Shown piece by piece: positions 42,573 to 51,368 of a stretch of 64,000 nt of DNA. Numbering within the stretch: the first letter of the stretch is position 1; each line of letters opens with the position of its first letter. This DNA comes from Vibrio hyugaensis (GTDB lineage Bacteria > Pseudomonadota > Gammaproteobacteria > Enterobacterales > Vibrionaceae). Position numbers and translations under genes: made by a program. The stretch spans positions 1,054,001 to 1,118,000 of the forward strand of contig NZ_CP025795.1 in assembly GCF_002906655.1 (NCBI RefSeq). The letters run 5' to 3'. The notes beneath the pieces are model-generated. The model did no database searches. It worked only from the letters and a program-made list of their open reading frames with translations, and had not been told where the DNA came from.

Positions 42573-44045
42573 ATGAGCACGCGAGTTTTTGGCTGGTTGA
42601 CGATTAACCAGATGCTGTTTGCTTCGCATCTGGTTTTGGTGCTGTCGATCATATTGGGCTTGTCATTTACGCGATTCCAGAGTGAATGGGATATGCGAAT
42701 TGAACACGCAGCGACCATGGCAAAAACTCATCTCTCTTCTCAAATGACGTTTCTATCTGGCTCCATTGCCGGGCGCAACTACGCCAACTTGATGATGCCA
42801 TCCACCAAGGCGAATTTGAGTGCTATCGACGATCTGCTTTTCGTTGAGGTCTCGGGTGTATCGGATTACAAAACTCAAGAGGTGGCAGTTCGTTATCTCG
42901 CAAAAACCAACCAAGTATGGCGTATTGATGTTAGTGATTATGAAGTAGGTAGCCTAAAAGGGCAGAAACAGAACCTACTTCGCATGCTTTCAATGACTCC
43001 TAGCGGGGAGGAGATAAAGCGCAATAAGCTTCAATATCTGGTGAACAAAACCAGTGTCGATCTCGATGCGTTGTTAGATAGCCAGCGTTTAAACAGAGAA
43101 ACCGAGTTGCCTTGGAACAAAGACGCTTTGCGTAACGCTGACTTTTATTACGATTCGGCCTTGTCGGTCTTGCATGTTTGCCTTCCACTGCGCAATAACA
43201 ATGGTGGGTATATTTGGGCTGTTCTAGATGCAAGTCAGCTCGACAACATCAAACTGCACCTCATCAAAGAACTGAGTAGCGAAGCACTCATCGCGACTTT
43301 GATATCAATGATACTCATATACGTCGTCACGATGTGGATCGTCAGTCCATTAAAGCGCTTGTCTACTTCAATGAAGAAAGACATTGAGAAAATAGATCAA
43401 TCCCATATTCCGGAAATCCGACGTTCTGATGAAATTGGTGAGTTAGCACGCTCATATTCTAGCCTGATCACCAAGATCAAAAATCAACTTCGTGTGCTTC
43501 GTCAACAAACAGATACTGATACGCTGACAGGGGTTGGTTCTCGGTTTTTGTATAAACGTAGCGCGCCGTTCTTTGTTCGAGATTCACTCAAGACTATGGA
43601 GTACGTCTGCTTTGTTCTGTGTGATATCGATAACTTTAAAAAGTTTAATGACACCTACGGTCATACCGAAGGGGATAACGCATTGTGTGATGTAGCCCAA
43701 GTATTCCGCTCGCAACTTGGTACGGATCAACCTTCTTATCGTTTAGGTGGCGAAGAGTTTGCTCTACTTGTTTATGGCAATAACCCCGAGGTTTTAAATT
43801 CAAAAGTAGAACGTTTAAGGCAAGCGATAGAAACGCTCGCTATTCCTCATGTTAAGAATCAACCATCTGGTGTCGTTACCATCTCTGTCGGAGCGGTACC
43901 GATAACACGTTCGACAGAAGAGCCAACCTTTGAATCTTGTCAGGCGGCATTAGAGCGTGCTTTTGAAATTGCAGATAAAAACCTATACACCGCCAAAGAC
44001 ACTGGCCGAAATACGGTGATCATGGCGAAGCCTATCCAAATTTAA
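42573..44045 (+). CDS. Membrane diguanylate cyclase (HAMP-GGDEF)
   Basis: 490 residues from ATG 42573. An upstream in-frame start at 42477 lies inside the P460-like gene and is disfavoured. TM1 is near 13-30, a periplasmic sensor region spans about 35-235, TM2 (ALIATLISMILIYVVTMWIV) is near 240, then a HAMP-like linker. The C-terminal GGDEF domain begins TDTDTLTGVGSRFLYKR, has the active-site loop GGEEF, and makes cyclic di-GMP. No EAL domain is present. The gene is probably co-transcribed with the P460-like gene. Confidence 0.9.
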   Translation: MSTRVFGWLTINQMLFASHLVLVLSIILGLSFTRFQSEWDMRIEHAATMAKTHLSSQMTFLSGSIAGRNYANLMMPSTKANLSAIDDLLFVEVSGVSDYKTQEVAVRYLAKTNQVWRIDVSDYEVGSLKGQKQNLLRMLSMTPSGEEIKRNKLQYLVNKTSVDLDALLDSQRLNRETELPWNKDALRNADFYYDSALSVLHVCLPLRNNNGGYIWAVLDASQLDNIKLHLIKELSSEALIATLISMILIYVVTMWIVSPLKRLSTSMKKDIEKIDQSHIPEIRRSDEIGELARSYSSLITKIKNQLRVLRQQTDTDTLTGVGSRFLYKRSAPFFVRDSLKTMEYVCFVLCDIDNFKKFNDTYGHTEGDNALCDVAQVFRSQLGTDQPSYRLGGEEFALLVYGNNPEVLNSKVERLRQAIETLAIPHVKNQPSGVVTISVGAVPITRSTEEPTFESCQAALERAFEIADKNLYTAKDTGRNTVIMAKPIQI

Positions 44046-44122
44046 CTGGTATTTGTCCAGTTTTTCACCGGCCCACGCTGGCCAAACTAAATTCAAAAAA
44101 TAGCAAAGAGAAAGGAGTCTCC

Positions 44123-45604
44123 ATGCATCATATTGGGGAAGATAAACAGTTTTGCGGCTCACAAACACGTTTATGGGTGGATACTGATATCACCATTGGT
44201 CACAAGAGTGGTTTAAAGCCATGTGATGTCGATGACGGGTATGCACTGGGCTTGTTACTTCGAAGCCAAGAAGTGGATATTGTTGGAGTAAGCTCTACAT
44301 TGGGTAACTGCGACGATATTGAAGTGGCGACTGAAATCGCACAGTCTTTTATCCAAAAGTTTGGTCCGACATATCTGAGTGTTTCAAAGGGAAGTGCAAG
44401 CTTCTTTGACTCTGCTGTGGAGGTTCCAAAAGCCGTTACCGATCTTGCTGAACAACTAAAACAAGAGCCTCTGACTATTTTGGCAATTGGTGCGTTAACC
44501 AATATTGCACTGCTGATTAAACATTACCCTGATGTGCTTCACAACATCGAAAAGATCGTTTGTGTTGCAGGCCGCCGCAGTACCGACCAGCATTTTGTCG
44601 CGAGCAAACATCAAACGCGTCCATTTCGCGATCTCAACTTTGAGGTCGACGAAGCGGCTTTCGAAGTACTTTTAAGTAGCGATGTACCTTTAACATTGGT
44701 TCCTTTTGAGGTGTGTGCGGATGTCTGGGTGAACTTTTCTGAACTAAGAGCCATGAGCCACGCCAGCAGTTTAAGCCACTTTCTGGAACAACACTCAATG
44801 ATTTGGTGGACAGAGTGGAAACTGATCTTTGGTGCAAAGGAAGGGTTCATTCCTTTCGACATGGTTGCTGCAGCTTATGTGGTGAATCCAGAGTGGTTTG
44901 TTTCTCACTCTTGGAAGTCCAAGGTGGAGATCGCAGCAAGTGATACGGACAAACATAAAGAGAAAGCTTATCTGGTTTGCAACGAATCGATAGAGCAGGG
45001 ACGAGTGGTCGACTATGTGGTTGAAGTATCGCCAGATGCTGAACCGGAAATGCTTAAGCGTTTAGCAGAGCGTGATATTGGCGCATTTGTACTTGGTTTA
45101 TCTCATATCAACGTCATTGTCGATGATGTTGATACGGCGGCTGATTACTATCAGCGAGTACTCGGTTTTGAACGCGCACTTGATGCTCAGGGGCAACAAA
45201 TGGATTACCGCGGCGTGAGTATGGCCGAGTTTAACCAAGATGCAGGTTTAGCTGGACAAGACGTCGTCGTTGACGTGCTGTTTGTGAAGCATCCTTATGC
45301 GTCGGTTTATCTGGAGCTGATGAAATACCATTCGCCTGTTGGTGCGACGGCTATACCGCCTCAACCAAGAACCTATGATCTTGGTGGTCCTCGTCATATT
45401 GCACTCGAAGTTTCCAACTGTGGTGAGGTATTTCGATACTTAAAACAACAAGAGGGGGTCACTATGATTGATGAGTCTAAAAGTTACCACCCAGAAAAAT
45501 TGAATGGCTTCCCGATCACCTTTTTCTATTGGATAGACAAATACGGTATTCAATGGGAGATGGAAGAAGGGCGTAGAGTAGGGACATCACGCGGCATTAT
45601 TTAA
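44123..45604 (+). CDS. Nucleoside hydrolase-glyoxalase (VOC) fusion protein
   Basis: 493 residues in two parts. Residues about 10-310 are an inosine/uridine-preferring nucleoside hydrolase domain: VDTDITIGHK...CDVDDGYALGLLL for the Ca2+/ribose-binding aspartates, AIGALTNIALLI, and NFEVDEAAFEVLL. In the late FIPFDMVAAAYVV segment the usual His-Asp has become Phe-Asp. Residues about 325-493 are a vicinal-oxygen-chelate domain (LSHINVIVDDVDTAADYYQRVLGFERA ... RHIALEVSN). A GGAG site precedes the ATG. The fusion is unusual and the substrate is not predictable. Confidence 0.87.
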   Translation: MHHIGEDKQFCGSQTRLWVDTDITIGHKSGLKPCDVDDGYALGLLLRSQEVDIVGVSSTLGNCDDIEVATEIAQSFIQKFGPTYLSVSKGSASFFDSAVEVPKAVTDLAEQLKQEPLTILAIGALTNIALLIKHYPDVLHNIEKIVCVAGRRSTDQHFVASKHQTRPFRDLNFEVDEAAFEVLLSSDVPLTLVPFEVCADVWVNFSELRAMSHASSLSHFLEQHSMIWWTEWKLIFGAKEGFIPFDMVAAAYVVNPEWFVSHSWKSKVEIAASDTDKHKEKAYLVCNESIEQGRVVDYVVEVSPDAEPEMLKRLAERDIGAFVLGLSHINVIVDDVDTAADYYQRVLGFERALDAQGQQMDYRGVSMAEFNQDAGLAGQDVVVDVLFVKHPYASVYLELMKYHSPVGATAIPPQPRTYDLGGPRHIALEVSNCGEVFRYLKQQEGVTMIDESKSYHPEKLNGFPITFFYWIDKYGIQWEMEEGRRVGTSRGII

Positions 45605-45636
45605 CGCGAACCTATAAAATCCACTCAAATGTGATT

Positions 45637-45668
45637 AAAAAGCAAGCGGTTATTCGCTTGCTTTTTCT
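45637..45668 (+). terminator. Terminator of the nucleoside hydrolase-VOC gene
   Basis: Perfect 12-bp stem AAAAAGCAAGCG / CGCTTGCTTTTT with a 6-base loop and a T-run. Confidence 0.9.
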
Positions 45669-45776
45669 TTGTTATGAAGAAATGTGACAAATATGTTGAG
45701 TTCATTTCGGCTCGATTACATGAATTTTGTTTAAATTACGAAAGCAAAGGTTTAAACGCTGTTTAAAAACTGCTCC

Positions 45777-45792
45777 TACCCCTTTAGGGTAG
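45777..45792 (+). promoter_or_regulatory. NarL/NarP-type 7-2-7 site upstream of nirB
   Basis: TACCCCT-TT-AGGGTAG. The left heptamer fits TACYNMT. The right one is imperfect, close to AGGAGTA of the E. coli nirB site. Its centre (45784.5) lies exactly 28 bp before the FNR site centre, the same spacing as in E. coli nirB (-69.5 and -41.5). Confidence 0.7.
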
Positions 45793-45805
45793 TTTAATTC
45801 CGTAA

Positions 45806-45819
45806 TTGATTTACATCAT
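45806..45819 (+). promoter_or_regulatory. FNR site of the nirB promoter
   Basis: TTGAT-TTAC-ATCAT matches the FNR consensus TTGAT-N4-ATCAA in 9 of 10 positions. With the centre at -41.5, transcription would start near 45854, and AACAAT (45842-45847) is then a fitting -10. Confidence 0.8.
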
Positions 45820-45884
45820 GTATTAATTTTCTTTCACAATTAACAATGCGCTCAGTGATAAGAACCTAACCCTTAGGAAGTACA

Positions 45885-48449
45885 ATGAGCAAGTTGAAGC
45901 TAGTAGTCATCGGTAACGGTATGGTAGGCCACCGTTACATTGAAGACTTAGTCGAGAAAGCTGATATGTCTAATATGGACATTACGGTTTTCTGTGAAGA
46001 ACCTCGTGTCGCATACGACCGTGTGCACCTTTCCTCTTACTTTTCTCACCATACTGCAGATGAACTTTCTTTAGTGAAAGAAGGCTTCTACGAGAAACAC
46101 GGTATTAACATGCTGATCGGCGAGCGCGCGATTAATATCAACCGTGAAAACCGTATTGTTTATTCAAGCACAGGTCGTGAAATTAAATACGACAAGCTGA
46201 TTCTTGCTACTGGCTCATTCCCATTTGTACCGCCTATCAAAGGTCATGAAAGCAAAGATTGTTTTGTTTACCGCACTATCGAAGATCTAAAAGCGATCGA
46301 AGCGTGTGCGAAGAAAAGCAAATCTGGTGTGGTTATCGGTGGTGGTCTTCTAGGCCTTGAAGCAGCAGGCGCGTTAAAAGCTCTGGGTGTGGAAACTCAC
46401 GTGGTTGAGTTCGCACCAAAACTGATGGCTGAGCAGCTTGATCTTGCTGGTGGTAATCAGCTTCGTCAAAAAATCGAACGTATGGGCGTGAACGTTCACA
46501 CCAGCAAAAACACGCTTGAGATTGCGGCAGAAGGCACAAACGCACGCAACGTTATGCGTTTTGCTGACGGTTCTGAGCTAGAAACAGACTTCATCGTATT
46601 CTCTGCTGGTATTCGTCCACAAGACAAACTTGCACGCCAAATGGAGCTAGAAGTGGCACCTCGTGGTGGTGTTGCTATCAACGACCATTGTCAGACTTCT
46701 GATGAGAACATCTACGCGATTGGTGAATGTGCGTCTTGGAACGAAATGTTCTACGGCCTTGTTGCTCCAGGCTACAAGATGGCGACAGTTGCTGTTGATC
46801 ACCTACTAGGTAACACAGAAAGCAAATTCGAAGGCGCTGACATGTCTGCGAAGCTGAAACTGTTGGGCGTGAAAGTTGGTTCTATCGGTGACGCGAACGG
46901 TCGTACTGAAGGCTGTAAGAGTTACGTTTACCAAAACGAAGAGCAAGAAGTTTACAAACGTCTTATCGTTTCTGAAGACAACAAGAAACTGATTGGCGCG
47001 GTTATGGTTGGCGATACGTCTGACTACGGCGACCTGCTTCAACTTATGTTGAACGAAATCGACCTACCAGAACACCCAGATGCGTTGATCCTTCCTGCAC
47101 ACGCAGGCGCAGAGAAACCAGCACTAGGTGCAGACGCTCTACCAGAAAGCGCAGTGATCTGTTCTTGTTTCGACGTAACCAAAGGCAAGATCGCTCAAGC
47201 GGTTGCTGATGGTCACCACACATTGGGTGACATCAAAGCAGTGACTGGCGCAGGTACAGGCTGTGGTGGTTGTATTCCTCTCGTGACGTCTGTTCTAAAT
47301 GCTGAGCTTGCTAAATCTGGTATCGAAGTGAAGAACGACGTGTGTGAGCACTTTGCATACTCACGCCAAGAGTTGTTCCACCTAATCCGCATTGAAGAGA
47401 TCAAAACGTTTGATGAGCTTCTAGAGAAATACGGTAAAGGTTACGGTTGTGAAGTTTGTAAACCACTGGCTGGTTCTATCTTGGCTTCTTGCTGGGGTGA
47501 GCACATTCTTAAGCCACAACTGGTTAAGCTGCACGACACGAACGATAACTTCCTAGGTAACATCCAAAAAGACGGTACTTACTCTGTCATCCCACGTATG
47601 GCGGGTGGTGAAGTAACACCTCAAGCACTGGGTGCGTTAGCGAACGTTGCTGAAGAATACAACCTATACACCAAAGTAACCGGTGCTCAACGTATTGGTC
47701 TGTTTGGTGCTCAAAAAGACGATCTTCCAGAGATCTGGCGCAAGCTTATCGACGCTGGTTTCGAAACAGGTCAAGCGTACGCAAAAGCACTTCGTATGGC
47801 GAAGACATGTGTGGGCTCTACTTGGTGTCGTTACGGCGTCCAAGATTCTGTTGGTCTAGGTTCTTACATCGAGAACCGTTACAAAGGCATCCGTACACCT
47901 CATAAGATGAAGTTCGGTGTTTCAGGCTGTACTCGTGAGTGTGCAGAAGCACAAGGTAAAGACCTTGGCATCATCGCGACTGACGCAGGTTGGAACATGT
48001 ACGTATGTGGTAACGGTGGTATGAAACCTCGTCACGCAGACCTACTTGCAAGTGACATAGATAAAGAAACGCTAATCAAGTACATCGACCGCTTCATGAT
48101 GTTCTACATCCGTACTGCTGCGCCACTACAACGCACATCAGTTTGGATGGAAAACATGGAAGGTGGCGTTGACTACCTACGCGAAGTGATTGTTGACGAC
48201 AAACTTGGCATCAACGCTCAACTAGAAGCTGACGTAGCGAAGCTTGTAGACGAGTACGAGTGTGAGTGGACTGCGACTATCAACGACGAATCACAACTGA
48301 CTCGTTTCGCGCACTTCATCAACTCTGACAAGCGCGATGACAACGTTGTGTTTGTACAAGAGCGTGAACAGCACCGCCCAGCAACCTTCACGGAAAAACA
48401 CCCTGAAGCGAAAGGCGACATCCTACACGTAGCGATCACTGAAGCATAA
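45885..48449 (+). CDS. nirB: NADH-dependent nitrite reductase, large subunit NirB
   Basis: Cytoplasmic siroheme enzyme reducing nitrite to ammonium with NADH. 854 residues. N-terminal FAD/NAD-binding reductase domain (VIGNGMVGHRYIEDL; GVVIGGGLLGLEAAGAL). BFD-like [2Fe-2S] domain with CSCFD and GTGCGGCIP near 427-462. Sulfite/nitrite reductase half-domains with cluster/siroheme ligands TCVGSTWCRYG and SGCTRECAEA. An AGGAAG site precedes the ATG. It heads nirB-nirD-nirC, followed by cobA, which supplies the siroheme precursor. The promoter carries NarP- and FNR-like sites. Confidence 0.97.
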   Translation: MSKLKLVVIGNGMVGHRYIEDLVEKADMSNMDITVFCEEPRVAYDRVHLSSYFSHHTADELSLVKEGFYEKHGINMLIGERAININRENRIVYSSTGREIKYDKLILATGSFPFVPPIKGHESKDCFVYRTIEDLKAIEACAKKSKSGVVIGGGLLGLEAAGALKALGVETHVVEFAPKLMAEQLDLAGGNQLRQKIERMGVNVHTSKNTLEIAAEGTNARNVMRFADGSELETDFIVFSAGIRPQDKLARQMELEVAPRGGVAINDHCQTSDENIYAIGECASWNEMFYGLVAPGYKMATVAVDHLLGNTESKFEGADMSAKLKLLGVKVGSIGDANGRTEGCKSYVYQNEEQEVYKRLIVSEDNKKLIGAVMVGDTSDYGDLLQLMLNEIDLPEHPDALILPAHAGAEKPALGADALPESAVICSCFDVTKGKIAQAVADGHHTLGDIKAVTGAGTGCGGCIPLVTSVLNAELAKSGIEVKNDVCEHFAYSRQELFHLIRIEEIKTFDELLEKYGKGYGCEVCKPLAGSILASCWGEHILKPQLVKLHDTNDNFLGNIQKDGTYSVIPRMAGGEVTPQALGALANVAEEYNLYTKVTGAQRIGLFGAQKDDLPEIWRKLIDAGFETGQAYAKALRMAKTCVGSTWCRYGVQDSVGLGSYIENRYKGIRTPHKMKFGVSGCTRECAEAQGKDLGIIATDAGWNMYVCGNGGMKPRHADLLASDIDKETLIKYIDRFMMFYIRTAAPLQRTSVWMENMEGGVDYLREVIVDDKLGINAQLEADVAKLVDEYECEWTATINDESQLTRFAHFINSDKRDDNVVFVQEREQHRPATFTEKHPEAKGDILHVAITEA

Positions 48450-48462
48450 GGGAAGGTTGATT

Positions 48463-48786
48463 ATGTCATTTGAAAAGATTTGCCAAATCAGCGACATCGT
48501 ACCGGGCACGGGTGTTTGTGCACTGGTTGATGGTCAGCAAGTTGCGGTATTCCGCCCAACACAAGCAGAAGAAGTGCTGGCGATCAGCAACACAGACCCG
48601 TTCTTCCAATCAAACGTGCTTTCTCGCGGTTTGATCTGTGAGCACCAAGGCGAGCTTTGGGTGGCTAGCCCACTTAAGAAGCAACGTTTTAACCTGACAA
48701 CAGGTGCGTGCATGGAAGACGAGCGTTTTAGCGTGAAAGCATACAAAACGCGCGTAACCAACGGCGAAGTAGAAATTTCTGCATAA
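48463..48786 (+). CDS. nirD: Nitrite reductase small subunit NirD
   Basis: 107 residues with a Rieske-like fold but without the Cys-His ligand pairs of true Rieske proteins, as is normal for NirD. ATG 48463 is chosen over TTG 48457 because GGAAGG sits at the right distance. It starts 13 bp after nirB and forms the NirBD enzyme with it. Confidence 0.95.
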   Translation: MSFEKICQISDIVPGTGVCALVDGQQVAVFRPTQAEEVLAISNTDPFFQSNVLSRGLICEHQGELWVASPLKKQRFNLTTGACMEDERFSVKAYKTRVTNGEVEISA

Positions 48787-48797
48787 GCTTGGTTTCT

Positions 48798-48823
48798 ATT
48801 CCCTCCTCTAAGGGGGAGGGAAT
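48798..48823 (+). other. Stable hairpin after nirD without T-run
   Basis: Perfect stem ATTCCCTCC / GGAGGGAAT around an 8-base loop. Without a T-tract it is more likely a 3'-end stabiliser or processing site of nirBD mRNA than a terminator. Confidence 0.65.
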
Positions 48824-48841
48824 GAACCGAAATCTAGATTT

Positions 48842-48918
48842 AATAGGTAAAGGCTTTCCGTGGTTCATCTGCGGGGACAGGGAAGCTAGGTGTTACTCAG
48901 CGGCAAGCCTTTCTCTAT
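48842..48918 (+). ncRNA. Structured leader element before nirC (unidentified)
   Basis: An outer stem AATAG (48842-48846) / CTATT (about 48915-48919) and an 8-bp stem AAAGGCTT (48849-48856) / AAGCCTTT (48905-48912), extended by CCG/CGG, enclose about 40 G-rich bases. These can form two short inner hairpins (CTG-CGGGGA-CAG; GCT...AGC), giving a three-way junction. It is unlike any riboswitch I could match with confidence, although the run GGGAAGCTAGGTG weakly recalls part of cobalamin riboswitches. It could be a riboswitch, protein-binding leader or processed sRNA. Confidence 0.5.
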
Positions 48919-48963
48919 TCAATCTTTAATTTTTAACTTTCACTTTTGAATAAGGACACATTC

Positions 48964-49812
48964 ATGTCTACTGATTATAAGCCTGCAGAATTCGTTCAAA
49001 CCATGATCAACGTGGGTGAAGCGAAAACCAACACTAGCACTCGTGATTTGTTACTTCGCGGTACTATGGCGGGTATCATCCTCTCGCTAGCGGTTGTCGT
49101 TGCAATTACCACTATGGTTCAAACCGGTATTGGCATCGTGGGTGCGCTTGTCTTCCCAGTTGGTTTCGTGATTCTAAGTGTGATGGGTTACGACCTAGTA
49201 ACAGGTGTTTTTGGTCTAGCGCCTCTGGCTAAGTTTGCAAACCGTCCTGGTATCACTTGGGGTCGTATCTTCCGTTGTTGGGGTCTTGTAGGCTTGGGTA
49301 ACCTTATCGGTTCTCTAATCGTTGCTTACCTAGTGGCTATCTCACTGACAGGTAACTTCTCTCTAGAACTGAACGCAGTAGCGAAGAAATTTGTCGCTGT
49401 TTCTACCGCGCGTAGCCTTGGTTTTGAAAACATGGGTATGGACGGATGGATCACGTGTTTCGTACGCGGCATCTTCTGTAACCTAATGGTGTGTCTAGGC
49501 GTTATCGGCAACATGACTGCACGTTCAGTGTCTGGCCGTGTGGCAATGATGTGGTTCCCAATCTTCATCTTCTTCGCGCTAGTATTTGAGCACACAGTAG
49601 TAAACATGTTCCTATTCCCACTAGGTATGATCCTAGGTGCTGATTTTGGTATCGCGACTTGGTTGAACTTCAACCTTGTCCCAACCATCCTAGGTAACAT
49701 TGTTGGTGGTCTAGTGATGACTTGTATTCCACTGTACCTAACTCACGCAAAAACTGCGCCTTCTATCAATGCTGAACAAGAAGTAAAAGCACAACCTGCA
49801 ATGGCTAAATAA
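48964..49812 (+). CDS. nirC: Formate/nitrite transporter family channel NirC
   Basis: 282 residues from ATG 48964, which has AAGGA 7 bases upstream. A TTG six codons earlier is rejected. It has six membrane helices with FNT motifs such as GALVFPVGFVILSVMGYDLVTGVF and GNLIGSLIVAYLVA, and FCNLMVCLGVIGNMTARS in the middle. FNT pentamers pass nitrite or formate across the inner membrane. Its place after nirBD indicates nitrite uptake. Confidence 0.94.
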   Translation: MSTDYKPAEFVQTMINVGEAKTNTSTRDLLLRGTMAGIILSLAVVVAITTMVQTGIGIVGALVFPVGFVILSVMGYDLVTGVFGLAPLAKFANRPGITWGRIFRCWGLVGLGNLIGSLIVAYLVAISLTGNFSLELNAVAKKFVAVSTARSLGFENMGMDGWITCFVRGIFCNLMVCLGVIGNMTARSVSGRVAMMWFPIFIFFALVFEHTVVNMFLFPLGMILGADFGIATWLNFNLVPTILGNIVGGLVMTCIPLYLTHAKTAPSINAEQEVKAQPAMAK

Positions 49813-49836
49813 CCATTAACTGGTAACTCGCTTAAT

Positions 49837-49866
49837 ATGGTCCCGCTTCTGGATGGGCGGGACCAT
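49837..49866 (+). terminator. Hairpin terminator after nirC
   Basis: Perfect 10-bp stem ATGGTCCCGC / GCGGGACCAT with a 10-base loop, short TCT tail. It separates nirC from cobA, which has about 150 bp of its own leader. Confidence 0.75.
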
Positions 49867-50019
49867 TCTCTAACTTGGATTTCAATTTTTAACTTTCGCT
49901 TTCGCGACATATTTATTGGTTTAGCTATAAAAAGTAATAACTCCTTAGAGTGGTTTTAGCCCTAAGTGCATAACGCGAGTGTTACTCTTTATATCTAAAT
50001 TTTTTCGATAGGCGTTGAT

Positions 50020-50781
50020 ATGACTACTGTTAACTCATCTTTAAACAGCGGCTTTGTTTCTCTTGTTGGTGCCGGTCCTGGTGATCCTGATTTGCTCACA
50101 GTAAAAGGCTTAAAAGCCATTCAAGCAGCCGAAGTTGTGGTTTACGACCGATTGGTGTCGAAAGACATTCTAGAATTGGCTCACGCATCAGCAGAGATGA
50201 TCTACGTTGGCAAGAAGTTGGACTTTCACTGCGTACCTCAAGATCAAATCAACCAAATCTTGGTCCAGAAAGCGCAAGAAGGTAAACGCGTTGTGCGTCT
50301 AAAGGGCGGTGATTCATTTATCTTTGGCCGTGGTGGTGAAGAGCTGGAAGAGCTGGCAGAATTTGGCATCAAATACGAAGTGGTGCCGGGTATTACGGCG
50401 GCGGCGGGTGCAACGGCTTATGCCGGTATTCCATTAACGCACCGTGACCATGCACAAAGCGTACAGTTCATCACGGGCCATGTACAAAAAGATGGGCGCG
50501 AAATTGAATGGCATTCATTAGCGCAATCTAACAACACGCTTGTGTTTTACATGGGTTTGAAACAAAGCGGTCATATCATGGACAAACTGATTACTCATGG
50601 CTTAGACCCAGAAATGTCATGCGCTATCATAGAAAACGGTACTCGTGAGGAACAACGTGTGTTCCAAGGAAAGTTGAACGAGCTATCGAACATGGCGGAG
50701 AAAGCAATCAGCCCTGCATTGATTGTGGTAGGCAGTGTCACAAAACTACACAACAAACTGGATTGGTTCGGCAAATCGTAA
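50020..50781 (+). CDS. cobA: Uroporphyrinogen-III C-methyltransferase
   Basis: 253-residue SUMT that methylates uroporphyrinogen III with SAM to precorrin-2, the first step to siroheme. The motifs are [46 protein letters not shown] and [25 protein letters not shown]. It is a stand-alone CobA, not the CysG fusion. Its position after nirBDC fits siroheme supply to NirB. Confidence 0.95.
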   Translation: MTTVNSSLNSGFVSLVGAGPGDPDLLTVKGLKAIQAAEVVVYDRLVSKDILELAHASAEMIYVGKKLDFHCVPQDQINQILVQKAQEGKRVVRLKGGDSFIFGRGGEELEELAEFGIKYEVVPGITAAAGATAYAGIPLTHRDHAQSVQFITGHVQKDGREIEWHSLAQSNNTLVFYMGLKQSGHIMDKLITHGLDPEMSCAIIENGTREEQRVFQGKLNELSNMAEKAISPALIVVGSVTKLHNKLDWFGKS

Positions 50782-50800
50782 ACGCCCTTATCGCCGGACA

Positions 50801-51241
50801 TTAAATTGCACAGGGATTGCGTTTTTGCTGCATTTCCCTTTTTCGCATTGGCATTTCATCGATAAGATTGTTGATGAACTGCCAATCCGTTTGCGCTCCC
50901 CAACGGTGTTTTTCTTGGCCATCTTTGCCTAGTAGAATCGCGGTATGTTGACCTTTTTCAACTTCGTAAAGTGCGGCGAGCATCTTAAGGTCAAACTCTT
51001 CTTTCAACCAAGACGGCTCTGTATACCCATCTTCTGCAATGACGAGCGTTATCACGTCTCTGTCTTCAAGTTCACACTCATTCATTAGAGCCTCGAGCAA
51101 AAACTGTTTCACATGATTGTCGTTTTCTGGCGCAAAATATAAGACGCTGCGGTGTGGCCAATATTGAGAGTGGGCAGGGTAACCGAACGCGGCACTTGAT
51201 ATGAGGCATGAAAGCAACACGACTATAGTAGACTTGTTCAT
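50801..51241 (-). CDS. Secreted DUF4174 protein
   Basis: 146 residues from ATG 51241, which has GGAGGG before it and opens a signal peptide (MNKSTIVVLLSCLISSAAFG). The upstream part to 51268 is excluded. RSVLYFAPENDNHVKQFLLEAL, ERDVITLVI-like and HTAILLGKDGQEKHRW fit the DUF4174 family, which has a thioredoxin-like look without CxxC. Likely periplasmic, with unknown function. It converges with cobA with no strong terminator between. Confidence 0.8.
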   Translation of the reverse strand: MNKSTIVVLLSCLISSAAFGYPAHSQYWPHRSVLYFAPENDNHVKQFLLEALMNECELEDRDVITLVIAEDGYTEPSWLKEEFDLKMLAALYEVEKGQHTAILLGKDGQEKHRWGAQTDWQFINNLIDEMPMRKREMQQKRNPCAI

Positions 51242-51368
51242 GGTTTCCCTCCTTGAAACGCGAAACACCGATTATCAGGTTATACGATAAGTTTAGTGGA
51301 ATTAGTTCATTGTGCTTTGGCGCAAGTTCGCTTAGGGTATGGCACAAACAAATAAGGCATAGAACTCG

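Noticed and set aside
49940..49951. ACTCCTTAGAGT palindrome upstream of cobA as a NarP site
   Set aside because: It is symmetrical but does not fit the TACYNMT heptamers. The evidence is too weak to list as a site.
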